The notes under the pieces: generated by a model
What the model saw: only the letters and a program-made list of their open reading frames with translations
Database searches by the model: none
What the model was told of the DNA's origin: nothing
In this document: positions 33,013 to 41,769 of the stretch, in pieces
Position numbering within the stretch: the stretch's first letter is position 1
Layout: the number at the start of each line of letters is the position of its first letter
Program-made: the position numbers and the translations under genes
Assembly (NCBI GenBank): GCA_028280805.1
Contig: JANQLB010000127.1
Coordinates: 1 to 64,000 of the forward strand
Direction of reading: 5' to 3'
Origin: Tissierellales bacterium
GTDB taxonomy: Bacteria; Bacillota; Clostridia; Tissierellales; VENL01
Length of the DNA: 64,000 nt

Positions 33013-33317
33013 CATTATACCACAAAACTATAATAAAATTAATACTTTTTCAGATTTAAATGTTTCAGCATCTTGCAATAACCAAACCATATCAAATAAT
33101 GTTTCCTATACTTATGTTGAGGCTTTTAAAAGGTCTATAGGTCTAAGTACTTTAATAGCCAATATTATAGCCACCAAATTCTAAAGATTATCAGTGGATA
33201 GAAATTAACAAAACCTTTCTTAAAAAGTCATATAAACTATGGCTTGAGGTGTCCCTAAAAACTCGTTTTACTAACGCATTCATGCTTGAACTAGAATTTT
33301 TTATAACTAAAAAATAG
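33013..33317 (+). pseudogene. Decayed coding remnant, possibly transposase-derived
   Basis: Two broken open segments in different frames: IIPQNYNKINTFSDLNVSASCNNQTISNNVSYTYVEAFKRSIGLSTLIANIIATKF* and WIEINKTFLKKSYKLWLEVSLKTRFTNAFMLELEFFITKK*. Confidence 0.3.
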
Positions 33318-33499
33318 TTGTTTTTTATGATTTTATTGATTTTTTTAGCTTTGGGTTATTGATAATTTTTAACATTGTAGCTTTATTCCTTTGTTCTGAT
33401 GTGCTGATGCTTCAAAATATTTATAGCATTATTATGTATATTTAAGAATAACAATATTAATATATTTATTTAAAACTAGCTTAATAATGAGGTGATAGG

Positions 33500-35038
33500 T
33501 TGAATAAATCCGGTTTTTTATATGGAGCAATGATTCTTTCAGTAGTTAACTTTATAGTTAGGTCTATTGGCTTTATCTATAAGATAATATTATCAAAACT
33601 TATTGGACCTGAAGGTATTGGACTTTTTCAAATGGTTTTTCCTGTTTTGATGTTTTTTGTTACTTTTACTACAGCAGGTATACCTATAGCAGTTTCAAAG
33701 CTTGTAGCAAAAAGAAATTCAATAAACGATCACCATGGAGTTAAAAAGATTTTTAGGACAGCAGTTTTTATAACTGCTGTTATGGCTTTAATTTTAAGCA
33801 TTTGTGTATTAATATTTGGAGAATACATAAGTTATAATGTACTAGAAAATAAAGACGTTTATCCTTCTATAATTTTACTTGCTCCTGCTATATTTTTTAT
33901 CTCAATGGCATCAGTGATGAGAGGTTATTTTTATGGTCTAAAAAAAATCAATCCGGCAGGTATAGCTCAAATATTAGAACAAATAACTAGAATATCCTTT
34001 GTTTTAATAATTATTAGCTATTTTTATCCTGTAAAATCAGAATGGGGAGCATTTATTGCAGTATGTGGTATTACTGTAGGTGAAGTTTTCGGACTCTTGT
34101 GGCTAATTATAAAGTATAAAATGATAAATAGAAAAAACTCTGTTTCTAACGGAAGAGGAATTACAACAAATGAAATTTTATCACAAATGTCATATATATC
34201 TATTCCTATGATAATATCTAAAACTATTAATGTTGTTCTACAAGTGATTACTGCAATAATAATTCCTCAGCGTTTAATTATTGCCGGATTTACTCAATCT
34301 GAAGCAGTAGCAACATTCGGTAGAGTAACAGGTATGACTTTACCAATTATATTTTTGCCGTTTATAGTAACCTCCGCTTTAGTAATTAATATTATTCCAA
34401 GTTTATCAGAAAAATTGGAGCTAAAAAGATATGAACTAATTAGAAGAAATATATCTCATTGTTTAAGAATTACTATGTTTATATCAATCCCTTTAACTCT
34501 TTTTTATGTATTCTTTTCAGATACAATTGGCATGTTCTTTTACAGTGATAAAATTGTAGGTAATTATATTGGAATAATGGGATATGCAACTATATTCCTC
34601 TCACTACAGCATACTTTATCAGGTATTCTACATGGACTGGGTAAGCAGGTAACTACTACTATTAACTATGTAATAGGTATGACTTTACAGCTAATAACGA
34701 CTTATTTTTTAGTTAGCAGACCAGCATTTGGTATAAACGGCTTTTTCATAGGCTTTCTGTCTGCTACTACATTAATTTGTATACTTAATTTCTTAGCATT
34801 AAATAGATTCATTAACATTAAGATAAAGTTTAATAATTATATTTTAAAGCCTCTTGCAGCTAGTTTTATGGCTATTATAGTATCAATGGTAATCAATAAC
34901 TATTTGATTAATCAAGGATTTAAAGACTATATTACATTTATATCCACATTTGCGACAGGCGGTATAATTTATTTATTAGTTCTATTTACTATAAAAGGCA
35001 TACCAACGAATTTGATAAAGAAAATAATTTCAAAATAA
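33500..35038 (+). CDS. spoVB: Stage V sporulation protein B-like / MurJ-MATE superfamily flippase
   Basis: GPEGIGLFQMVFPVLMFFVTFTTAGIPIAVSKLVA; ~14 TM; SpoVB-type length. Confidence 0.85.
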   Translation: MNKSGFLYGAMILSVVNFIVRSIGFIYKIILSKLIGPEGIGLFQMVFPVLMFFVTFTTAGIPIAVSKLVAKRNSINDHHGVKKIFRTAVFITAVMALILSICVLIFGEYISYNVLENKDVYPSIILLAPAIFFISMASVMRGYFYGLKKINPAGIAQILEQITRISFVLIIISYFYPVKSEWGAFIAVCGITVGEVFGLLWLIIKYKMINRKNSVSNGRGITTNEILSQMSYISIPMIISKTINVVLQVITAIIIPQRLIIAGFTQSEAVATFGRVTGMTLPIIFLPFIVTSALVINIIPSLSEKLELKRYELIRRNISHCLRITMFISIPLTLFYVFFSDTIGMFFYSDKIVGNYIGIMGYATIFLSLQHTLSGILHGLGKQVTTTINYVIGMTLQLITTYFLVSRPAFGINGFFIGFLSATTLICILNFLALNRFINIKIKFNNYILKPLAASFMAIIVSMVINNYLINQGFKDYITFISTFATGGIIYLLVLFTIKGIPTNLIKKIISK

Positions 35039-35062
35039 AAAAAACAGCTGTTAACCAGCTGT
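35034..35062 (-). terminator. Intrinsic terminator of EAL-CBS gene
   Basis: ACAGCTGGTTAACAGCTGT followed by TTTTTTTT on the minus strand. Confidence 0.7.
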
Positions 35063-35119
35063 GGGAACTATAAATTAAATAAATCAGCAGACTAATTTAT
35101 TAATTTATAATTAGTACAC

Positions 35120-36388
35120 TTATTCAACGTATGAAAGAGATTCTATTATTGTCAATACGGGAACTACTCCATAGTACTCATTGTTTTTTGTTACTATAAC
35201 ATAATCATACGTTTTTTCTTCTCTTCTTGATACTGCCATTCTTGCTACTTTTCTTATTGGTGCATTGTAATCTACTATTAAAGGCAGCTTTGTCATCACC
35301 TTTGAGATTTCAATATCTTCAATTCCTTTTAAGTCTTTTGTCATTAACTTGTAATAAAATTTATTTCTCATAACCAGACCTACAGGTCTGTTATTACTTA
35401 TAACAGGTATCCCTTGCAGGTTATGTTTGTCCAAAAATATCTGGTTAACATAGTTTATAGTCTTATTACTTGGAATTGCATTATCTTTTCTTGCTAAAAA
35501 TCCAATGTAAAAATTATTTAACATTCCTCTTCTTAGAATTTGTGAACGCTTACTTAAGTCATTAATTAGCTGTAATTTTGATCGTTCTATTTTGCTGCTT
35601 ATTTTACCGGAAGGTCTTTCTAAGAAATAACCTTGACCATAATCAATACCTAAATCAATAAGAGTCTTTAGCTCACTCTCCGTCTCAATTCCTTCTGCTA
35701 TTAGTTTAATATTAGTATTCTTTGAAAAATCACAAAATGTTTTAATCAAATCCTGCTTTATTTTACTTATATCAATATTTCTTACTAAATCCATGTCAAT
35801 TTTTAAGTAATTTGGATGAGTCTCAGCTAGAAGCACTAGACCAGAATACCCTGACCCTGCATCATCTAAAGCTATATTATATCCTTGCTCAGAATAATTG
35901 TCTAATACATCTCTTAGTTCTTTATAGTCACTTACAGCTGTATTCTCCGTAATCTCAAATATTATGTCGCTAGGATCTACATTAAACTGTTCTAAAAGTC
36001 CTTTAGTAAATCCTTTTTTAAATTTACTATCTTGAATTATATTCGGGTCTATATTAATGAATAGTTTTTTTTTATTTAATTTACCATAAGAATTTTCTAA
36101 TGCCTTATGTCTGCACACCAACTCCAAATCCCACAGCATATTATATTTTTTAGCGGCATCAAATAAAGCAAGTGGACTAAAAAATTCCGAATCCTTAGGT
36201 CCTCTGCTTAATGCTTCATATCCCAATATTTCACCATCGGATAAAGATATTATTGGTTGAAACAAAGTATTAATTCTACCTTCTGATATGATTGATTTAA
36301 AGTCTAAATATGAATTGTGAAATATCAAACTTTGCATATTAAAACCTACCTTTTTATATGGTTTATATATAGAATATATAATAATCAC
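35120..36388 (-). CDS. EAL-domain c-di-GMP phosphodiesterase with C-terminal CBS-like domains
   Basis: GYEALSRG, FINIDPN, FEITENT, LDDAGSGYSG, LKIDMDLVR, AEGIETESE, GQGYFLERP all retained; likely start MQSLIFHNS at ~36337. Confidence 0.93.
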   Translation of the reverse strand: MIIIYSIYKPYKKVGFNMQSLIFHNSYLDFKSIISEGRINTLFQPIISLSDGEILGYEALSRGPKDSEFFSPLALFDAAKKYNMLWDLELVCRHKALENSYGKLNKKKLFINIDPNIIQDSKFKKGFTKGLLEQFNVDPSDIIFEITENTAVSDYKELRDVLDNYSEQGYNIALDDAGSGYSGLVLLAETHPNYLKIDMDLVRNIDISKIKQDLIKTFCDFSKNTNIKLIAEGIETESELKTLIDLGIDYGQGYFLERPSGKISSKIERSKLQLINDLSKRSQILRRGMLNNFYIGFLARKDNAIPSNKTINYVNQIFLDKHNLQGIPVISNNRPVGLVMRNKFYYKLMTKDLKGIEDIEISKVMTKLPLIVDYNAPIRKVARMAVSRREEKTYDYVIVTKNNEYYGVVPVLTIIESLSYVE

Positions 36389-36444
36389 ACTTAGTTAATA
36401 TTAAATGCTCGTTAATATTTTATTAAGTAATTTAAAATTATGTA

Positions 36445-36480
36445 GAAAAAAATAAATCCCCAATCTTAAATAGATTAGGG
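36445..36480 (-). terminator. Intrinsic terminator of 6S RNA
   Basis: CCCTAATCTATTTAAGATTGGGG followed by ATTTATTTTTTT on the minus strand. Confidence 0.75.
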
Positions 36481-36482
36481 TA

Positions 36483-36667
36483 AACATCCCGGGGTGCCGT
36501 TGCTCTTATAATTCACGCCCGCTTCTTAAGCAGGTGGGTACTCTGTCATAGGCTTCTGACGTCCTTTTATAGTTAAGGCATGTCATTAGTACATGAACTC
36601 AAGTTCCCGTATAATCTATGTCGGTTGAATTATCAAGTGCTGACGAACATCTCAGGAATGTTTCTTG
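36483..36667 (-). ncRNA. ssrS: 6S RNA
   Basis: Minus strand 5' CATTCCTGAGATGTTCG... and 3' ...ACGGCACCCCGGGATG closing arms, central GAAGCCT and CCCACCTGCTTAAGAAGCGGG element, own TATAAT box just upstream and terminator downstream. Confidence 0.82.
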
Positions 36668-36672
36668 TTTTT

Positions 36673-36678
36673 ATTATA
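36673..36678 (-). promoter_or_regulatory. -10 element of 6S RNA promoter
   Basis: TATAAT on minus strand a few nt before the 6S 5' end. Confidence 0.5.
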
Positions 36679-36806
36679 CTACAGAATCTGTAATTTTAAA
36701 AACACTTTAACATATTATAAACTTAAATATCTATGATTTACTAATGTTATGTAAACATTAATCCGTTTTTCTAATTATTTTGATACTTGACAACTTCCAA
36801 AAATGA

Positions 36807-37037
36807 AGAACATGACGGCTGAATGAGTATAGGCCTCCTCCCATTGGAAGCCATTCCATACAATCATATAATTTATCCGATAGCTTACAATTCTAATACT
36901 CCCGCTTCAAAGCTATGAGTAAAGAATTGCATAGTATTCGGATAAGACGACCATGCGTTCAGATGGAGTTAAAACTCCACCTGAACTGAGTCTTACTTTA
37001 TATAAACTATAATATTGTATTTCAACCGTCATGCTCT
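36807..37037 (-). ncRNA. Candidate structured ncRNA, unassigned (raiA-like size and context is one hypothesis)
   Basis: 17-bp closing stem 36807-36823/37021-37037 with two G-U pairs only on minus strand; 14-bp hairpin 36957-36986; stem 36832-36838/36846-36852; crossing helices in 36873-36945. Confidence 0.7.
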
Positions 37038-37056
37038 CGAGATTATTATTTTCAGA

Positions 37057-38853
37057 TTAATTAATTTTATTCAAACTTTGCGTAATTCCTAAATTTACTA
37101 TCTCGTTAAGCTCAAGTTCATTAATGGTTTCTTTTTTTAATAGTCTTTCTGTTAATTTATCTAATAATTGTTTATTGTCTTTTATAATTCTTTTAGTGTC
37201 ATCATAAAGTTCTTTTAGTAATGACTTAACTCTTTGTACTATTTCTATGTTTGATGTTATATTATAGCTTGTTAATACATCATAACTGACTAATCCGGTT
37301 TCATCATCCATTCCAAATCTGCTTATCATAGCTAAAGCCATATCTGTAGCTTTCTGTAAATCATTTGATGCCCCTGTTGTAATTTTATCTTTTCCAAAAA
37401 CAATTTCTTCAGCTGCCCTGCCACCTAATGCTGTCATAATAGTATTCTTAATTTCTTCTTTAGTTCTATACATTTTATCAGGTGGAATATTCATACTAAA
37501 TCCCCCTGCTCCCTTTGTACTAGGAATTATGGTTATCTTTGTAACTCTATTTTGAGGTGAAACTAATTTTGTAACAAGTGCATGTCCCGCCTCATGGTAA
37601 GCAGTAATATTCTTTTCATCTATAGATACAACACTTCTATCCTTCTTTTCTTCTCCTGCTATAACAGTATAAAACGCCTTATCTATATGCTTCATAGTAA
37701 TATTTTTTTCATTTTCTTTAGCTGCAAGCATGGCAGATTCATTCATAAGGCTTTCAAGTTTAGCTCCGCTAAAGTATACTGTCTGATAGGCTACTTGGTA
37801 TAAATCAACATCTCTTGCTACAGGCTTATTCTTACTATAAAGTTTTAATATCTTATATCTTGCATTTACATCAGGAAGTCCTACTTCAATTTGTCTATCA
37901 AATCTACCCGGTCTTAATAATGCATCGTCAAGAGTATCTATTCTATTTGTAGCAGCAATTACAATTATTCCCTCATTGCCCTTAAATCCTGACATTTCAG
38001 TTAATAAAGCATTTAAAGTTCTATCGCTTTCATCGCTACCACCACTTGCTAATGCTCCTTTTCTTTTTTTTCCTAAGGCATCAATTTCATCGATAAATAT
38101 CACACATTTACCTGCTTCTCTAGCTCTTTTAAAAAGGTCTCTAATTCTACTAGCTCCAAGACCAGCATAGACTTGAATGAAATCTGAGCCTGTTACAGCA
38201 AAGTAGGGAACATTAGCTTCACCGGCTAAAGCCTTAGCAAGCAGAGTTTTACCTGTCCCTGGCGGACCATATAACATAACCCCTCTAGGCATTCTCGCTC
38301 CGTATCTTTCATATTTTTCTGGATTTTTAATAAAATCCACTAACTCTTTAAGACTTTCCTTTGCTTCTTGATTACCAGCTATTTCTCCAAAGGCAATTTT
38401 TGATGAGTCATTTCCTTCACTTTCTATACTTGACATTTTCGTCATCTCTTTTTCAGCAGATTTAGCCGAATTTTTATTCATAAAAAAAGCTATCCCTACA
38501 AATGCCCCAATTATGAGCACAAATGTTAATATATCTTTAACAGTAGTGTTTCCGCTACTTTCCTTTACAATAATATCTGCCATAAGAAGTTTTTCTTTAA
38601 AACCCTCAGTCCTAGGATTATCAGTGATGAAGTATTGTCCATCTTTAAGTATGCCGTTTATTTCTTCATTATCACTTAAAAAAACCTTCTGTACATCATT
38701 AGTTTCAACTTTATTTAAAAAATCAGTATATGAAATGTCAACATAGTCTTCACTGCCGTTAAGGAAATAATATGATCCTAAGCCTATTAATACTATAGCT
38801 ATAAAAACTATGATAGCAATTTTCTTTTTCCTGCTTAGATTCATAAAACTCAC
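37057..38853 (-). CDS. ftsH: ATP-dependent zinc metalloprotease, FtsH-like
   Basis: Walker A GPPGTGKT, SRH, HEAGH zinc site, N-terminal TMs. Confidence 0.93.
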   Translation of the reverse strand: MSFMNLSRKKKIAIIVFIAIVLIGLGSYYFLNGSEDYVDISYTDFLNKVETNDVQKVFLSDNEEINGILKDGQYFITDNPRTEGFKEKLLMADIIVKESSGNTTVKDILTFVLIIGAFVGIAFFMNKNSAKSAEKEMTKMSSIESEGNDSSKIAFGEIAGNQEAKESLKELVDFIKNPEKYERYGARMPRGVMLYGPPGTGKTLLAKALAGEANVPYFAVTGSDFIQVYAGLGASRIRDLFKRAREAGKCVIFIDEIDALGKKRKGALASGGSDESDRTLNALLTEMSGFKGNEGIIVIAATNRIDTLDDALLRPGRFDRQIEVGLPDVNARYKILKLYSKNKPVARDVDLYQVAYQTVYFSGAKLESLMNESAMLAAKENEKNITMKHIDKAFYTVIAGEEKKDRSVVSIDEKNITAYHEAGHALVTKLVSPQNRVTKITIIPSTKGAGGFSMNIPPDKMYRTKEEIKNTIMTALGGRAAEEIVFGKDKITTGASNDLQKATDMALAMISRFGMDDETGLVSYDVLTSYNITSNIEIVQRVKSLLKELYDDTKRIIKDNKQLLDKLTERLLKKETINELELNEIVNLGITQSLNKIN

Positions 38854-39066
38854 CCCTTTCCAGTTTACATAATATCAGGATTTTATTTTAACATATTCTT
38901 CAGTTGTTGTCAATTGGCTAAATTCATCCATTTTCATCTTCATAAAATAAGTTTATTTTTTAAAACTAACCCCTTTTATTTTTAATAGTTTCTTTTTTTT
39001 GACATAATAAAACTAATAAATATTGTAAAAAATACTCATGTGAATAAAGAAAGGAGAGAAAAGTTT

Positions 39067-39270
39067 ATGGCATGGAAAAGAGGAAAAGTTAGATTTGATG
39101 ATGGATCTGAATATGACGCTGAATTATTAATGCACAATGGAGAAGTTTGGAATATGAAAATTCATAAGGATGGTAAGGTTATTCAACAGATTGATGCTGA
39201 AAAATTTGCTTCAGAGTTAGGTACAACACCTGAAAAAATTTATCCTTTTACCTATGATATTTCTGATTAA
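39067..39270 (+). CDS. Small conserved-looking protein of unknown function
   Basis: MAWKRGKVRFDDGSEYDAELLMHNGEVWNMKIHKDG...; ATG at 39067 preceded by purine-rich GAAAGGAGAG; hairpin with T-run follows. Confidence 0.65.
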   Translation: MAWKRGKVRFDDGSEYDAELLMHNGEVWNMKIHKDGKVIQQIDAEKFASELGTTPEKIYPFTYDISD

Positions 39271-39331
39271 AAAAATGGCGGCAATCATTATGCCGTCATT
39301 CTTTTATTTTATAAAACTTACTGTTTATTTG

Positions 39332-39535
39332 TTAATAATAGAAAAACCCTCTTCTACCAAAACGCGGTCTAAATCCAAAGCCCGGTCCATATCCAAAACC
39401 CGGCCTAAATCCAAAACCCGGTCCATATCCGAAGCCTGGCCTAAATCCAAAACCCGGTCCATATCCAAAGCCCGGTCTAAATCCAAAACCCGGTCCAAAT
39501 CTAGGTTGTTGAGCATATACACCTGTATTATACAT
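39332..39535 (-). CDS. Gly/Phe/Pro-rich tandem-repeat protein
   Basis: [42 protein letters not shown]...; strong RBS GGAGGTGA before ATG at 39535. Confidence 0.75.
   Translation of the reverse strand: MYNTGVYAQQPRFGPGFGFRPGFGYGPGFGFRPGFGYGPGFGFRPGFGYGPGFGFRPRFGRRGFFYY
39365..39505. repeat. ~36-bp tandem repeat encoding [12 protein letters not shown]
   Basis: Direct visual periodicity of ccggtCtaaatccaaaacccggtccatatcc units. Confidence 0.85.
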
Positions 39536-39834
39536 TAAAGTCACCTCCATTTTTATCAAGTGCTTTCTTATATAATAAAATATGTATTTCTATACAATCT
39601 GCTACAGTTTTTGTTTAAGTACAATATGAATTAGTTTTAAATATTAGTTTATTAGAATTATTTTAAAATTATCGTGCAGTTTGATATTATAAATAAAACA
39701 GCTAATATATTAATAAAATATCTTATTCTTATCTCAAATCCAGAAAGCTTAACATAACAATACATTCAATTCAATAAAATGAAGTAGAAAAATTAAATAA
39801 GTATATTAACAAAAATGAAGCTAAGTAACATAAC

Positions 39835-39895
39835 ATAATCCTGCGATCGAAAAATACGATAAATAACAATTATATTTTTCTAATCGCAGGATTAT
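39835..39895. repeat. 61-bp palindromic hairpin
   Basis: ATAATCCTGCGAT/ATCGCAGGATTAT (13 bp) plus inner GAAAAATA/TATTTTTC (8 bp). Confidence 0.75.
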
Positions 39896-39944
39896 AAGTT
39901 TGTTTACACGTTTTTCATTTGTTGTTTTATAAAATTATTTGATG

Positions 39945-40295
39945 CTATTTAGCTTCTTTAATACTTTGTATAAAAGTAATCTTTTCAAGTAATTTTTCTT
40001 TTCCTAATCTTTTAACTTGGTTAGTTGTAATAGCAGAATCTATAACAATAGAATATCTTTTAGCAAAAGGAGTACTTACATAGACATTAATTGCTTTCTC
40101 TTGTAATGGTACAACATCTTGTGCAGAAGGTTTTTGATCTTTTGCATCAATAATCAAAGTATACTCTTTAGGATTAATAGTTTTTATTTTTTCCTCTAAT
40201 TCATCTAAAAACGCAATTGCTTCTTCCTTCTTAAACATACCTGAAGCATTAACTTCAAACCTTTTTTGTAATGAATTAACATTAATTTTATACAT
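39945..40295 (-). CDS. STAS/SpoIIAA-like small protein of unknown function
   Basis: ORF with RBS; similar by eye to 52099..52464 product. Confidence 0.6.
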   Translation of the reverse strand: MYKINVNSLQKRFEVNASGMFKKEEAIAFLDELEEKIKTINPKEYTLIIDAKDQKPSAQDVVPLQEKAINVYVSTPFAKRYSIVIDSAITTNQVKRLGKEKLLEKITFIQSIKEAK

Positions 40296-40469
40296 TTTTA
40301 TTCCTCCAATTTTTATATTTTAAAAACTATACTTATCCTATGAATATTTGTAAAGCATAAAAGTAAAATCTTAATTTTGAAATATTGCTGTATTCTTAAA
40401 TATTATGTATTATAATTTATTTTATTATAGGGTAAAAGCTTTATTAAATACACATAGTAAAATAAAATA

Positions 40470-41252
40470 CTATATATCATACTCGGGTTTTAATGCCTTA
40501 TATAAAATTCTACAATCTGTTGCTACTTCTTTTGGTATTTTACTAAAGATTTCAACACTTGAATATTCTTTAAGTATAGGCATGTCATGCTTGTCTATAA
40601 CTAAATGAAAATCGTGATAATCTGTAAGTACTTTTGATGATTTTATATTTGTAGCTTCAGCAAAAACTCCCTTATAACCATTTTCTTTTCCCTTTTTCAT
40701 AATCAATTCCACTAGCTTAGCAATAACATAACTTTTGAATTTTCCAAGTCTTGAACCAGCCATAAAAGCATGTACATATTCATTTTTCTCAACCTTTTTA
40801 CCTGTTTTATACTCTATAGTGCTAATAAACCTCTCGTTTATCTCTCCCAAAAATTCCATTACTTTATTCATAGGAGATAAACTGCCTTCAAAGATAGGAG
40901 CTTCTTCATCTGGATTGAAATTTTCACATGCAACAACAGCAACAACTCTGTCAATTGTTTTATCTTTTGCTACAAAAGATAAACCGTCATTAACAGATGC
41001 TTTAAGATATTCTAAAACGAATTGAAACATATCATCTTTAGATAATCCACAAGCTTTGACCATCGGTTCATAAATTTCCTTCCCAGATATATCCATTCCA
41101 GTAAATGTTTCAGCGAGGCATTTTACAGAATCTAAAATTAGTTCTTCGTCGTTTTCTTCTAAAACTTCATACTTTAAATTTAATTGTGATGGTGATTCTA
41201 AATGTAGAGTAATATCAGGAAAAGGTTTTTCTTTTATTAATACAGTATCCAA
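40470..41252 (-). CDS. GNAT-like N-acetyltransferase family protein downstream of c-di-GMP riboswitch
   Basis: ORF with strong RBS AAAGGAGGTG before TTG start; YVIAKLVELIMKKGKENGYKGVFAEATNIKSSKVLTDYHDF pattern. Confidence 0.7.
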   Translation of the reverse strand: MDTVLIKEKPFPDITLHLESPSQLNLKYEVLEENDEELILDSVKCLAETFTGMDISGKEIYEPMVKACGLSKDDMFQFVLEYLKASVNDGLSFVAKDKTIDRVVAVVACENFNPDEEAPIFEGSLSPMNKVMEFLGEINERFISTIEYKTGKKVEKNEYVHAFMAGSRLGKFKSYVIAKLVELIMKKGKENGYKGVFAEATNIKSSKVLTDYHDFHLVIDKHDMPILKEYSSVEIFSKIPKEVATDCRILYKALKPEYDI

Positions 41253-41351
41253 CGTATATCACCTCCTTTGTAATTTTTTATGGATATGTTGTCTAATGTT
41301 TTGGAATATGTTAGATTAGATGTGCTGGTATAAATTGGATTTTGTGAGAGA

Positions 41352-41380
41352 TAAAAATAACAACTACATTAATGCAGTTG
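41352..41380 (-). terminator. Riboswitch-associated terminator
   Basis: CAACTGCATTAATGTAGTTG hairpin followed by TTATTTTTAT on minus strand. Confidence 0.7.
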
Positions 41381-41403
41381 CCTTTATAAATATAATAATA
41401 TCT

Positions 41404-41485
41404 AGGCAACCTGGCAATCATAGGAACTGCTTTCCCTTAGACCCATAGCTTTGCGACCCTGTTTTTCAACAGGTGTGCCATTTTC
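41404..41485 (-). promoter_or_regulatory. c-di-GMP-I (GEMM-I) riboswitch aptamer
   Basis: Minus strand GGCACACCTGTTGAAAAACAGGGTCGCAAAGCTATGGGTCTAAGG...CTATGATTGCCAGGTTGCC matches consensus (GAAA tetraloop, CGCAAAG, GGGTCTAA, TATG, GGTTGCC). Confidence 0.94.
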
Positions 41486-41490
41486 TAAGT

Positions 41491-41496
41491 ATTATA
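41491..41496 (-). promoter_or_regulatory. -10 element upstream of riboswitch
   Basis: TATAAT on minus strand immediately 5' of the leader. Confidence 0.5.
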
Positions 41497-41610
41497 TGAT
41501 ATTTCGTTACATTATATCATTTTTAGTAATAATTATCAACTAATTAAACAAAATTAATTACAATAAAAAAATATTCTATTATTTTTTTTATTTATATTGT
41601 CTAAGTATAA

Positions 41611-41648
41611 AAAAAAGAGTAGCAGATTAAAACTTGCTACTCTTTTTT
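41611..41648. terminator. Strong terminator hairpin
   Basis: AAAAAAGAGTAGCA/TGCTACTCTTTTTT. Confidence 0.8.
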
Positions 41649-41769
41649 AACTATTTTATAGACATTTGAGTTCCAATTTTACTTTATTCAAAAAAAATAT
41701 ATAAAGATTGACTTTAAGTATTTAAATTTGTTAAGCAATTTGTATATATTTTGTTTTGAACTTAGATGT

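Noticed and set aside
39365-39505. Regular ~36-bp repeats suggesting a CRISPR array
   Set aside because: Units are contiguous with no unique spacers and are in frame within a coding repeat.
39254-39538. 94-aa and other ORFs with KSKTRSIS-type repeats antisense to the GF-rich gene
   Set aside because: They are frame artefacts of the 36-bp tandem repeat; the minus-strand frame has a proper RBS and start.
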